A stretch of DNA of 64,000 nucleotides, from assembly GCF_041260155.1 (NCBI RefSeq), contig NW_027248279.1:1453764-1517763 (forward strand). The letters are read 5' to 3'. This document shows positions 55,201 through 64,000 of this stretch, piece after piece. The stretch comes from Ptychodera flava. Taxonomy: Eukaryota > Hemichordata > Enteropneusta > Ptychoderidae. Numbering within the stretch: the first letter of the stretch is position 1; each line of letters starts with the position of its first letter. The notes beneath the pieces were generated by a model that did not search any database, was not told where the DNA came from, and was given only the letters and a program-made list of their open reading frames with translations. The position numbers were made by a program, and so were the translations under genes.

Positions 55201-58200
55201 CTATGTGAATGATCCTATCAAACTTCACTCGAGTGATACGTATAAATTATGTTTTAATTTACGAGACTTCCTTGATACAAAACGGCAGTCAATTAATTTC
55301 GAATATTTCAAGTAATAAAAATTGTCTAAATTATTGAGCTCGATTAACTGATATAGTGCCTCATACACAATGTAGTACAGATGTCAACTCGATGTCTACC
55401 TGCATGATTCAGACACTCCGTCTGTTGAGTCTGTTGACATTGTCGGGTCAAAATGAACTGAAAATTCTCTGAAAAGAGGTCAATTCACACAAGTTTCTGA
55501 CCCTAATCGTCAGTAAGGATAATGTTCTCGTTAGCAGCAATGTACCCCGAACATTTCAGCTGTCTACTCTCCGGTTTATACTCTCTCTGACTACGTGCTC
55601 TAGAAAATGCCTTGCGTACGCTTTAGATCATGCCGCCACTAAATTCCTACTCTGATCATAGTCTTTTTCACATTTCTTAGCTTACATGAGCTTAAAACCT
55701 GCGTTTGGGGTGGGTTTTTTTCCATTTTGCAAGGAAGTTTGCTGTTTTTGCTGGCTTCACCATCACAATTTTCTTCACTGTCGACGACATGATGGCTGCC
55801 ATGCCACTGCACTTTGTGATCTGTAGCTAGGTAGGGACAGAGCGTGTAGTCCAGTCCAAAACTCTTTTGGTAGCTCCATGACTAGTCATGTTGTGCATGC
55901 GTTACGTTGTGTATATGAGCTGTTGCGTTACAATTTTATTCATTACAGTCCCTGTACGTGTTATAAATATGATCTCCTGACATATAAAGGCCACTTTTAC
56001 ATCACGTCTCATATCGTATGCAGGACATCGCATGGACAAAGTTGTGACGTCATGGTGCAGTTTGTGATTCAAGTTTGGCTAATTTATGCAAAAATCTTCC
56101 CGCCAAACGCTACTTTTAGCGCATTTGCGATTTGGCGAGCGGGCAGCGGAAACACTGCCGTAACGAATACAAGACGTCTTCACATTGCTCTTTGTAGGTT
56201 TTCTTAGCCCATGTTTTCCAATCGTTCGCGTACTCTCCTTCTACTTGGTCGCTTTTCGCACATCTTTCCCTCTGTCGCATGAGTGTTCTGCTTAACCATC
56301 TTATCAAAACAGTTAGTTAGATGTATAGTTAGATTACTAGGCTTAGCCTGATAACATAATGTCCGTAACGTTTGTTGGAGACTATCCCATCAGGATATTT
56401 ACACAAAAACGTAAGCCACGCCTGATACAAAGACCGTCCATGACGTCAGTATATTGCTTAACATATGTCATGCTCTGTTAGCTGTATGTCAACACAGAGG
56501 ACCGAAAAATACTCAAGTTTTTACGATTTACCACGATTGCCTTTGAATGTTTTTTGAAATGTCTACCTCCTCTGCTCGGTTATTTCGTAATGCAACGTAA
56601 TATATCACCAACAGGGCTTATGGATTTCTTCTTTTTTTTCTTATGGGCCCTAAAAGTGTCACGAAAACTTTTTTTGCGTTTTTCTACGTTTTTAGGTGTG
56701 AACAGGTTCCTTGACTTTGGAAGAGCGTGAGTTGACATGCGTTCACAGAAAGTCTTTGAAATTTGCACCAGCGATTGACAACATACTTAACTCAAAAATG
56801 TGTCAGGGTTTGTTTTTAATCTGTCCTACTTTTTATGTCACATACTTCGAAAGGTATTAGACTGGGGATAAGTTATCGGCCGGAAAATTGTCGCGTCATA
56901 AAAACAAACCGATCTAGAGCCTAAAACAAAATCCATGACACACGCATATTTTGTCAGCCCCTCACAGGTGTAACCTTCCTGTTTAATCTGTCAAAAAGTA
57001 CATATGTCCGTTTTTGTGCATTTTCTTTACATCTACCATGATGACAATCGGTCGCATTTGGTAAATTACGTATTGTGTATTCATTATCGTTGTCATAGCA
57101 ACTTAACTACCCAACATCCAATTGCAAGCTCAAAAGCCTATAGACACAGAGAACGCTTAGTCAAGTTCCCTGCTCACATTTATATCGCTGGCTGCGCTGC
57201 TAACGAAAATATGGTGAAGTATGAGCTTAAATTTCAGTCAGATGTTTTACTATATATTAATGAACAGTCACCTGACAAGATCTTGTGATGAGCACATATG
57301 TATAATGGCAAGCTTGGAAATTAACCGACGAAACATCGAACATTTAAGTTACTTGCACGGCTTCACTTTTAAGTCTCGGAAACAATTAACTATATTTTAT
57401 TTTTTGCGTGTGCCCTCGTTCACATGCGAGACAGTTTTCTCCCCTTGCTACTTTTTAAGGCATTATGGTAACAATATTTTCTATCAATGACGAGATAGAG
57501 AATGCTATTTACTGAATAATGGCGATATCATATATTTTATCAATGGCAAATTAGAAAATGATACTCTACTTGTTCTTATTTGTTTCTCCACAGACATTCA
57601 TAAATCATGGGAGCGTCAATGAATGTATTCGGGGAAATTTCTAGTACGATCGCATTGTATATTAAATCTACGCTTGCGTAGTCAGTTAGCGACAAGTAAT
57701 TAATTAATTACTTTCTACTCAAGCAAGATCCGACGCAATAATACTTTACTTGTTCTGGAGTGCTTACTCACCCGTGGAAAATGATATGTTGAAACCACGT
57801 CTCACATCGCTTCCGTCAGTGTGAAATACAATCAACAGCGTTTCAGAAGCAATTTCGATTGGCGATGGATCTGGATAGTTGAACTATTTACCAGTGTTTC
57901 GTCGCAAAACACTACCCATTCCGATTTTCACATAGTCGAAAAACAATTCGAGATCATAGTAGTTGAATGTTAAGGTAATACTTAGGACCCCCTTTATGCT
58001 GATGAAATACAAGCAATCTTCATAGTTGTCGTAATTGTTTGGATAATTCGGTGATGTAATGCGACCTATCAGATCGTCTTCGAACCGATGTCCGCATGTG
58101 AAGTGTTCAGGGGGAGGGATATTAAACGATAGGATTTATCGGTCCTAGAGAAGTTATGTAAAAAGACCAGATATGACGTAGGTTGAAGGAGGGCTGAAAT

Positions 58201-61200
58201 GAGAAACGTGAATTGGGACCACAAGGGAAACATTTTGTCATGGTCAAATAAGCACATTGGAACAGAGAGCTAAGAGCAAAAGCCATGCAAACTTGCGCAT
58301 GGGGAGATATAATATGCGTGCAGAAGAAAGATAGAATGACTGATAGACAGAAAGATAAATGAAAAATTCACTAAACGTTTGCAAATCTGCATAATACGAA
58401 ACGTGTAATCTGTGAACAACCGCAGCAATAGTATACTTTTATAATACGAAAAAATGTACAGGTTAAAATATTATCAAGCTACAGTATAAAAATGTAACAA
58501 ATTATGAAATGTCCGTTGAATCGCAACCTCAATTCGTTTTTCAATTCAATATTACTTTTTGTTTGTGTTTTTAGGGCGGACAAGAATACAGTAAAATGTA
58601 TGCAAACTTGAATACTTTTTCACACTATAATTATTTACATTTTACTTTGCCGAAATTGTATAAGAGCTGTATCATAGCAACCACGAATTCCACAATTGTG
58701 TTGTGCAACAAATCTCGACTTGCAAGAGATCAATGGAGACAACAACAAAGTAGACCAACTGGTATCATGTGTTGCAAGTGTGGTGTGGTCACGGAAGAGT
58801 GTTGCCACACCTTTGTGCAAAACGTGCCGGCAAATCGGTAAAAAGGCCACAACCAGAAGTGTTGGTGAAACAAAAGAGCTCAAAAATTTGGAAGGCTTAT
58901 TAGATTTCTAACCGTGATCTGAATTTGTAATGTGCAGAGCGTTATTATTGCTAGCATGTTATTCATGTTACCGATATCAGTATAGCTATATACAAGGGGT
59001 GATATCAAATAGAATACTGGTTGTTTCCAAATGTTGTATATTTCATTGAATTGTTCAAGATATATACCCATAACAAAGGAAACAAGCGACCTAACAATCG
59101 ATATAGCTCCGCTGTGTTTATGTAGAGAATAACTATTTTTAACACATGTTGATGAAGAAGGTGGAAATCTTTGATAGCTCATTTCAGTGGCCAGAAAAAA
59201 GTGGCTAACATAGCTGCAAACATACACAATTGAAGATTTCATCATAATTTGAATATGTCACATTGGATCATCCCTAAGAACATGTAAACCAAAACTATCT
59301 GATGAGTAGTTTTTTAAGAGTGAAATTGTCTGACCAAAAATGGCAAAAATTGCCCCTAAAAATAAAAATTGCAGATTTCGCCATAATTTCAATATATCAT
59401 ACATTATATAACTACATGAACTGGCCCGAATCGCTACCTGTGTGACGTAGAACAGGACGGATACGAAATCCAAATTACCCCTGTTGTACGTCATCAACCG
59501 GACCTTTTTTTTTCCTGCATTGAAAGCTTACCGTTCATACATGCAGGCGTCGCGACACAGACAGATTTGTTGTGATCGATGCCGTGCTAGCTTTCACGAC
59601 ATTTTTACCGAAAGGTGACCCGATAAATCCAGACATGGAAACATAAAAAGCACATTTGTCCAACGAAATTTCGAGAAGCTGAAAGTATAGCTTCTCTCGA
59701 TAATCGAATGGAGATACTGTCGATCGTTTTATTTTAATGACTCACGAGTCGTGGACGTCGTACCTGACGATCCCGGTTGGCGATAGATAGAACCCTACAC
59801 CTCAACGTAAGTTCAAAATGAATAAAGAGTACAGTAAAATCTTAGGGAAAGCAACTTAGGAGGCACAAGCGTATAAGTCATTCGACTAACAACGATTAAC
59901 TTCCTTCATCGCACAAAAAATTCCGTTAATTCTCGCTCGGAATCAAACATGCAGCGCGGCGTAAGGCTGTAGCGAATATATAAGCTGTCGAGCTGTGTGC
60001 AGCGCTGTCGAGTCTGATGTACATGGGATTATATATAAATACTCACTTGGAACCTGTATAGCAAATATCAAAGCTATCGACTTGCAGTTTTTGAGATTTC
60101 AACATAATTCCCATATATCATATCAAGATAGCCCCTTAGAACTTGCATACCAAGTTTGAAAGTTTTCAGACAAGCAGTTTTAGGGGAAGAAATTTTTTGA
60201 CTACAAATGGCAAGATTGCCCCAAAAATACAAAATTACAGATTTTATCATAATTTCAAAATATCACATTTATTTATCTGCAGGAACCTGAATATCGAATT
60301 TCAAAGCTATCAGACCAGTACATTTTAAGAAATACATTTTTTGACCAAAAACGGCAAAAATTGCCCAAAAAATACAAAGTTGCAGATTTCATAATTATGT
60401 CAATAAATATCATTAAGATCATCTGTAGGAACCTGTATACCAAATTCCAGAGCTATCCGATGAGTACTTTTGGAAATACACATTTTTTGACCAAAACTGG
60501 CAAAAATTGCTCGAAAAATACAAAATTACAGATATCATCAGAAACTCAATATATATTACTAAGTTCATCTGTAGAGACCTGTATACATAATTTCAAAGCT
60601 ATCAGACCAGTACTTTTTGAGAAACACATTTTTTGACCAAAAATGGCAAAAATTGCCCGAAAAATTCAAAATTACAGATTTCATCATTATTTCAACAAAT
60701 ATGATTTAGTTTATCTATAGGAACCTGTATACAAAATGTCAAAGCTATCAGATGGGTAGTTTGGAAATACACATTTTTGACCAAAAATGGCAAAAATTGT
60801 CCCAAAATTACATAATTACAGATTTCATCAGAAATTCAATATATATTACTTGTTCATCTATAGAAACATTCATAGCAAATTTAAAAGCTATCAGAACAGC
60901 ACTTTTGAGAAACAAATTTTTCGACCAAAAAAGGCAAAAATTGCAATAAAAATGCAAATTCGCATATTTCTGCACAATTTGAACAAATCTGAAGTAGATC
61001 ATCCCTGGGGACCTATGTACCAAATATCAAGCTATCTGACTGGTAGTTTTGTAGAAGAAGATTTTTAAAGATATTTTATCAAAAACGACAAAAATAGCCT
61101 AAAAAATACAAATATGCAAATTTCACAACGATTTGAATAAATCTAACTGAAGTCACCCTAAATAAACTGCATATAAAATTTAAAAGCATTCGGACAAGTA

Positions 61201-62248
61201 GTTTCAGAGAAGAAGATTTTTTACCAAAACCAGCAAAAATTGCCCCAAAAAAAGAAATATGCAAATTTCACCACGATATGAACAAACTTAAGTGAGGTCA
61301 CCCCAAAGTGAACTGAATATAAAATTTCAAAGCAATCGGAAGTGCGATTTTAGAGGAGAAGGCAATTGTTGGCAGACGACGGACGGCGGACGACGGACGA
61401 CGACGGAAAATCAACCTATTATATAAGCTCCGCGTCGCTGACTGCGGAGCTAACAAAACAAGTTGTATTTATCATTGGGATGAACGGATCAAGGAAACGG
61501 CCGATGAAACCTGGTTGAGAAGTTAAACAAAACTAATGAAAAATATTTGTAAAACTTCTTATCATTTTGTTATCTTTTTATATTGTACAGGAAGCAGAAA
61601 CCCTAAAGCTTTATAACATTCAGATAAAGTGTAAGTTGGAACATTTCAGCGCTTGAATTTTCAAAACAACATTATTGGCAATCGTAAATAGAAGTAGAAA
61701 CCTTAAGAGGACACAAATACGCATTAATTAGACTAATGTTGAATTTTTCCTCTTGCCCGAGAAGGCACACTTTTCCAAGATAACAGTTGCGCGATTGCTG
61801 CTTTAATAAATTATTGATAGATTGTACATAGTTCGCTGTCACTGTAGTTTTCAGAAGATATGTATTGTCTTTGCCCACTGGGCTTACAAACATTTGGAAA
61901 GCTTACCTGCGAAAAAGGTTATGTTGAAACCATGATGAGCTACACTGCCATCAGTATGGAATCGCAGCCAAATAAAGTCAGAAGCTACTTCTAACGGTGA
62001 TGGAACGGGATCGTATGACGTCTTAAATTTCGCGATAGAGTTGCTTTCCAATACTGGGCCGATGCCGACCTCAACGTAGTCAAATGTATTCTCAAGGTCG
62101 TAAGTATTAAATGTTAGCTTGATACTTAGTGCTCCTGGGATGCTGATGAAATAGTGGCAGTTGTGATTGTTGTAGTAGTTGTTTGGAAAATTAGGAGAGA
62201 CAATGTGACCATGTCGAACATTGAAGAAGTTCATTCCACAGTTTGCAC
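42935..62248 (-). CDS. CUB-Ig-FN3 receptor with predicted tyrosine pseudokinase domain; 5' end outside window
   Basis: Eighteen exons join in one continuous frame (1,105 codons seen): 61907-62248, 54413-54754, 53109-53366, 52083-52340, 51071-51328, 50054-50311, 49448-49762, 48345-48500, 48176-48194, 47192-47268, 46522-46562, 46050-46209, 45588-45701, 45062-45243, 44530-44652, 44168-44279, 43548-43644, 42935-43139. Order: CUB, CUB, four Ig, FN3, one membrane helix followed by RRRR, a juxtamembrane segment with YINV, then a tyrosine-kinase-like domain. The beta3 Lys (VSVK) and alpha-C Glu (DEARYM) remain. The catalytic loop reads HRQLSARN instead of HRDLAARN, DFG is ELG, and the glycine loop is RKGSFT. 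Phosphotransfer is therefore unlikely, and the receptor may signal as a scaffold, as proposed for PTK7 or ErbB3. The ligand is unknown; CUB and Ig modules suggest protein or glycan recognition. No signal peptide is visible, so the start lies beyond 64000. Confidence 0.85.
44313..44442. repeat. (GACA)n-rich microsatellite
   Basis: Imperfect GACA repeats between the two kinase-like exons at 44168-44279 and 44530-44652, beginning ~30 bp upstream (in gene sense) of an acceptor. Confidence 0.9.
44818..45004. repeat. (CATA)n microsatellite
   Basis: About 185 bp of CATA repeats in the intron between exons 45062-45243 and 44530-44652 of the receptor. Confidence 0.95.
46522..48194 (-). CDS. Juxtamembrane exons, including a 19-nt microexon
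   Basis: Three small exons link the membrane helix to the kinase-like domain in phase: 48176-48194 (19 nt, NTDDD), 47192-47268 ([20 protein letters not shown]) and 46522-46562 ([14 protein letters not shown]). Each has GT/AG ends. YINV fits the YxN pattern bound by GRB2-type SH2 domains. The microexon is supported mainly by phase continuity and consensus sites. Confidence 0.65.
47640..47958. mobile_element. ~320-bp palindromic MITE-like element in receptor intron
   Basis: Arms of ~160 bp (47640-47799 and 47800-47958) are reverse complements with about 85-90 percent identity and no loop: the centre is the perfect palindrome ggtcatgacc. Flanks suggest no obvious duplication. It lies between the 19-nt microexon and the next juxtamembrane exon. 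Confidence 0.75.
48345..48500 (-). CDS. Transmembrane exon of the receptor
   Basis: A symmetric phase 1-1 exon of 156 bp with a hydrophobic helix ([20 protein letters not shown]) followed by WNATRRRRQ, a basic stop-transfer signal that places the following exons in the cytoplasm. Confidence 0.9.
49448..49762 (-). CDS. Fibronectin type III exon
   Basis: 315 bp, phase 1-1. [58 protein letters not shown] and the final TTAG follow the FN3 pattern (Trp in strand B, YxY-like strand C, LxPxTxY in strand F). Confidence 0.9.
50054..53366 (-). CDS. Four tandemly duplicated Ig exons
   Basis: Four exons of exactly 258 bp (50054-50311, 51071-51328, 52083-52340, 53109-53366), all phase 1-1, each encode one Ig domain: [28 protein letters not shown] and ADSGIYxCxVTN (Cys, Trp, DxGxYxC). 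Introns are also duplicated at a period of 1,012-1,026 bp, and the middle two units are the most alike. Because every exon is symmetric, copy number can change without a frameshift. Confidence 0.95.
54413..54754 (-). CDS. CUB domain exon (intact)
   Basis: 342 bp, phase 1-1, 114 codons. It begins [20 protein letters not shown], continues NDYVEVGAG and ends [18 protein letters not shown], the full CUB pattern with the four-cysteine set reduced to the first pair (NCG and RCLY). Good acceptor and GTAGGT donor. Confidence 0.9.
54755..57771. other. Receptor intron without recognised features
   Basis: 3 kb between the intact and the dead CUB exons. I saw no further CUB, Ig or transposon signal; open frames here are short. 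Confidence 0.5.
57772..58113 (-). pseudogene. Dead CUB exon
   Basis: A third copy of the CUB exon: [36 protein letters not shown] and [19 protein letters not shown], with a good donor (GTGAGT). It carries an in-frame TAG (after RRNTGK), and no AG is present where the acceptor should be; the pyrimidine tract is there but ends ...CCCTC at the junction. Skipping it keeps frame because neighbouring exons are all phase 1. It is most likely a host exon that has been lost from the mRNA. Confidence 0.8.
58114..59189. other. Receptor intron without recognised features
   Basis: No domain-bearing frame or repeat boundary was recognised. Confidence 0.45.
59190..61365. repeat. ~145-bp tandem array split by a Penelope fragment
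   Basis: Units contain gaccaaaaatggcaaaaattg, acaaaattacagatttcatc, gtaggaacctgtatacc and tttcaaagctatcagacc. The 'ggcaaaaattg' block recurs at about 59340, 60207, 60348, 60496, 60642, 60787, 60929, 61084 and 61227, a spacing near 145 bp apart from the gap filled by the Penelope 3' fragment (59416 to about 60030). Later copies drift. The array lies in an intron of the receptor gene. Confidence 0.8.
59416..60030 (+). mobile_element. Penelope-like element 3'-end fragment (second copy)
   Basis: The sequence starts atgaactggccc, the last codons of the Penelope ORF at about 8534, then follows the same 3' region: gtgtgacgtag, ggacgatacgaaatcc-type, gtcatcaaccgga, attcgacta, attccgt-aattctcg and cagcgctgt in order, at an estimated 70-75 percent identity to about 8534-9115. 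It is a 5'-truncated copy inserted into the tandem array. Confidence 0.75.
61366..61455. repeat. GACGGACG run and terminal hairpin at the array end
   Basis: The array ends in a gacggacggcgg-type run, then 'agctccgc gtcgctgact gcggagct' followed by AA. The last part is a perfect 8-bp stem hairpin (agctccgc/gcggagct) ending CTAA. A short hairpin beside a CTRR end is a mark of Helitron 3' ends, so the array may be the body of a non-autonomous Helitron. No 5' TC end or rolling-circle gene was identified. Confidence 0.4.
61907..62248 (-). CDS. CUB domain exon (intact)
   Basis: 342 bp, phase 1-1: [46 protein letters not shown] and [20 protein letters not shown]. Canonical acceptor (TTACAG) and donor (G|GTAAGC). 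It is the most 5' intact exon of the receptor in the window. Confidence 0.9.
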
Positions 62249-62965
62249 CTGTAATTTGAATTGTAACAGAGTAAGTCTAACAGTGATATTCAAATGTATT
62301 TCCGGGACATCAACTTTCACGATGGTACTATTGATGATATAAACATTTCAGCACGCAAATCTTTGCATTTTTTTGATATTTTTGCTGTTTTTTTGTTTTC
62401 CTTTAGTTCTGAATCTGTAGAATAAAGACAGGTTAAGTTTCCTTCTGTGTAAAGTTCCATTCTCCACACCTTTATAAAGCGTTCATTTCTTGAGTGGTGA
62501 CTTTTCTATTTTTTTCGGGATTGATTGTGATCAAAGTCAAACAGACAAACAAACAGTCATATGTGACAATAACCTATAATGTTCGAATTATTTTTTTCAG
62601 ATATACTGCTTTCAGTCTATAGGAGAAAGTATCAAATAGCTAAGTATATAAATGTAAAAATCTATAGAACATCAATTGAGAATGTTAATGTCGCTTTAGA
62701 GGAGTTAAATTGTTTTGTTGTCATCGTGACCGGTGATGCTTACGAAGACAATCTTTCAATATGTCTATCGCCATACCTGTTGAGGTTGCACAGACATCAT
62801 CCATATATCCATGGGCGCAATGACACCTGAAACCCACATCTAGGAGAACACTGTGCCTCCGTTTAAAACATCTTGATGAAACACAACCTGAAAATGCAAC
62901 ACGTACATTATCGTGAAACTATAGTTTCTGTGACCAAATTAATGCATGACCTGTTATACATAATA

Positions 62966-62968
<3 letters not shown>

Positions 62969-63032
<64 letters not shown>
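62969..63032. repeat. (GA)n microsatellite
   Basis: About 64 bp of GA repeat where the second half of the degenerate CUB exon would be expected. Confidence 0.95.
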
Positions 63033-63036
<4 letters not shown>

Positions 63037-63139
63037 TGAGGGGAGGGAGAGAGGGAGAGACAGACAGATAGATAGACTGACTGATACACCGACACGGACC
63101 TGGAGTCATAGAAGCGACGGTGCTTTTGTACAACACGTG

Positions 63140-63355
63140 ACAGGATCCTTGGAACTCGATTACAGTCATAGCGACCGAATTCTATATTGTAGTCGCTGAA
63201 TATCGATAAAACGACTCTGTACTGGCGGAGATACTGACGAAGTAACGGCAATCGATGCCATTGATGTATATGCCAGTGTCATTAGGTGAAATGAAATGGT
63301 CATGCAAGTCGCCACCGCCATATATTCCCATGTTCGGACGAATATCATGCATGAT
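63140..63355 (-). pseudogene. Degenerate CUB exon remnant
   Basis: The frame shows GDLHDHFISPNDTG, INGIDCRYFVSISAS and, in another frame, LSIFSDYNIEFGRYDC, a recognisable CUB front half with a shift in the middle. The first CUB cysteine is missing. A full 342-bp exon from the acceptor at 63355 would run into the (GA)n tract at 62969-63032, and the second half cannot be found. It may be a dead exon of the same receptor. Confidence 0.6.
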
Positions 63356-64000
63356 CTGATTAAATAACCTTTGAAATGTATATTGCATCTGTTCATTTTG
63401 TCTCAAAAGTACTTTTAACCATTTTTCATTAAATAAAGAATAAAATCAACGGTCACCTGGCAATTGTCTTTAATATTCCAACAAAGTGCCGTCATCCCGA
63501 TGTTAAACGGCAGCGGTTGTCGGAATGGCGCTCAAGGTTCGCTAAGGGCCCCTACGGCCGATTTAAACACGTATCCAAGTTACTTTGGCGATTGATGAAA
63601 GTTAAAACATGTTTGTCTTAATGTACGTCGTAAAATTTAAATGTCGCAGCTATGTTGACATGATGCATCTATATATAGTGCATGAAATATATTGTTTGTA
63701 AACAAGAAAGTTGCACAAGTGCAGTTCCGACGACCGCTTCCCTTCCACTCCAAGGCGAAAAATAAAAAAACCCTGTCTATTTTATAAACACTAAAGAAGG
63801 TAGATTTTTAATATGATCTTTAAAACAAGCTCCAACGAGTGATAGATAACAAAAAAACGGTATAACATTGATTTGAGAGGCCGACTAAGTGTCACCATAT
63901 GGCACATGGGTTAGTCATCCAATATACGTCGTTGGCGGTGTGCATGTGATGATGTATGATGAATCAGCACCTACCTCGTCATGTTAATACCAGTGTTTTT
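63356..64000. other. Upstream receptor intron or flank, nothing recognised
   Basis: No signal peptide exon or further CUB exon is visible, so the start of the receptor must lie beyond the right edge. Confidence 0.4.

Noticed and set aside
59300-59330. Possible second hammerhead core (ctgatgag) in the tandem array
   Set aside because: No GAAA and no stem II partner follow at a workable distance on that strand.

Overview
The window is intron-rich, AT-leaning animal nuclear DNA crowded with microsatellites ((TA)n, (CT)n, (CATA)n), foldback elements and retroelement fossils. The proteins (CUB/Ig/FN3 receptor, REJ/GPS/PLAT polycystin, secreted C-type lectin) and repeats (Penelope-like element, hammerhead ribozyme, ~145-bp tandem arrays) suggest a marine invertebrate, perhaps a deuterostome such as a hemichordate, echinoderm or amphioxus. 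The phylum cannot be settled from the sequence alone.

Layout. 1-10 kb: no host gene recognised; hairpin elements in (TA)n, then a Penelope-like retroelement (about 6.0-9.1 kb) broken by a hairpin-bearing insert and by a solo LTR. 10.06-10.11 kb: a minus-strand sequence with all the parts of a hammerhead ribozyme. 11.1-13.6 kb: a complete four-exon minus-strand gene for a 199-residue secreted C-type lectin. 18.6-19.7 kb: a tandem array. 20.35-34.93 kb: a minus-strand polycystin-1-like gene with signal peptide, pentraxin domain, REJ-like segments, GPS-like motif, PLAT domain and about five membrane segments; no channel half was found. A LINE lies in one of its introns. 37.1-41.0 kb: a 3.9-kb foldback element with ~260-bp terminal inverted repeats and a target-site duplication. 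42.9-62.2 kb and beyond the right edge: a minus-strand receptor tyrosine-kinase-like gene with CUB domains, four near-identical Ig exons, FN3, membrane segment and a kinase-like domain that lacks the HRD and DFG aspartates.

All three host genes are on the minus strand and encode extracellular recognition modules (lectin, pentraxin, CUB/Ig). They may form a cell-surface recognition neighbourhood, but co-function is only inferred. The receptor reads in phase through 18 exons. The polycystin-like gene shows one in-frame stop, two exon-phase conflicts and a degenerate GPS, so it may be decaying or carry assembly errors.

Exons were placed by eye from splice sites, frame and domain motifs; no database search was possible.
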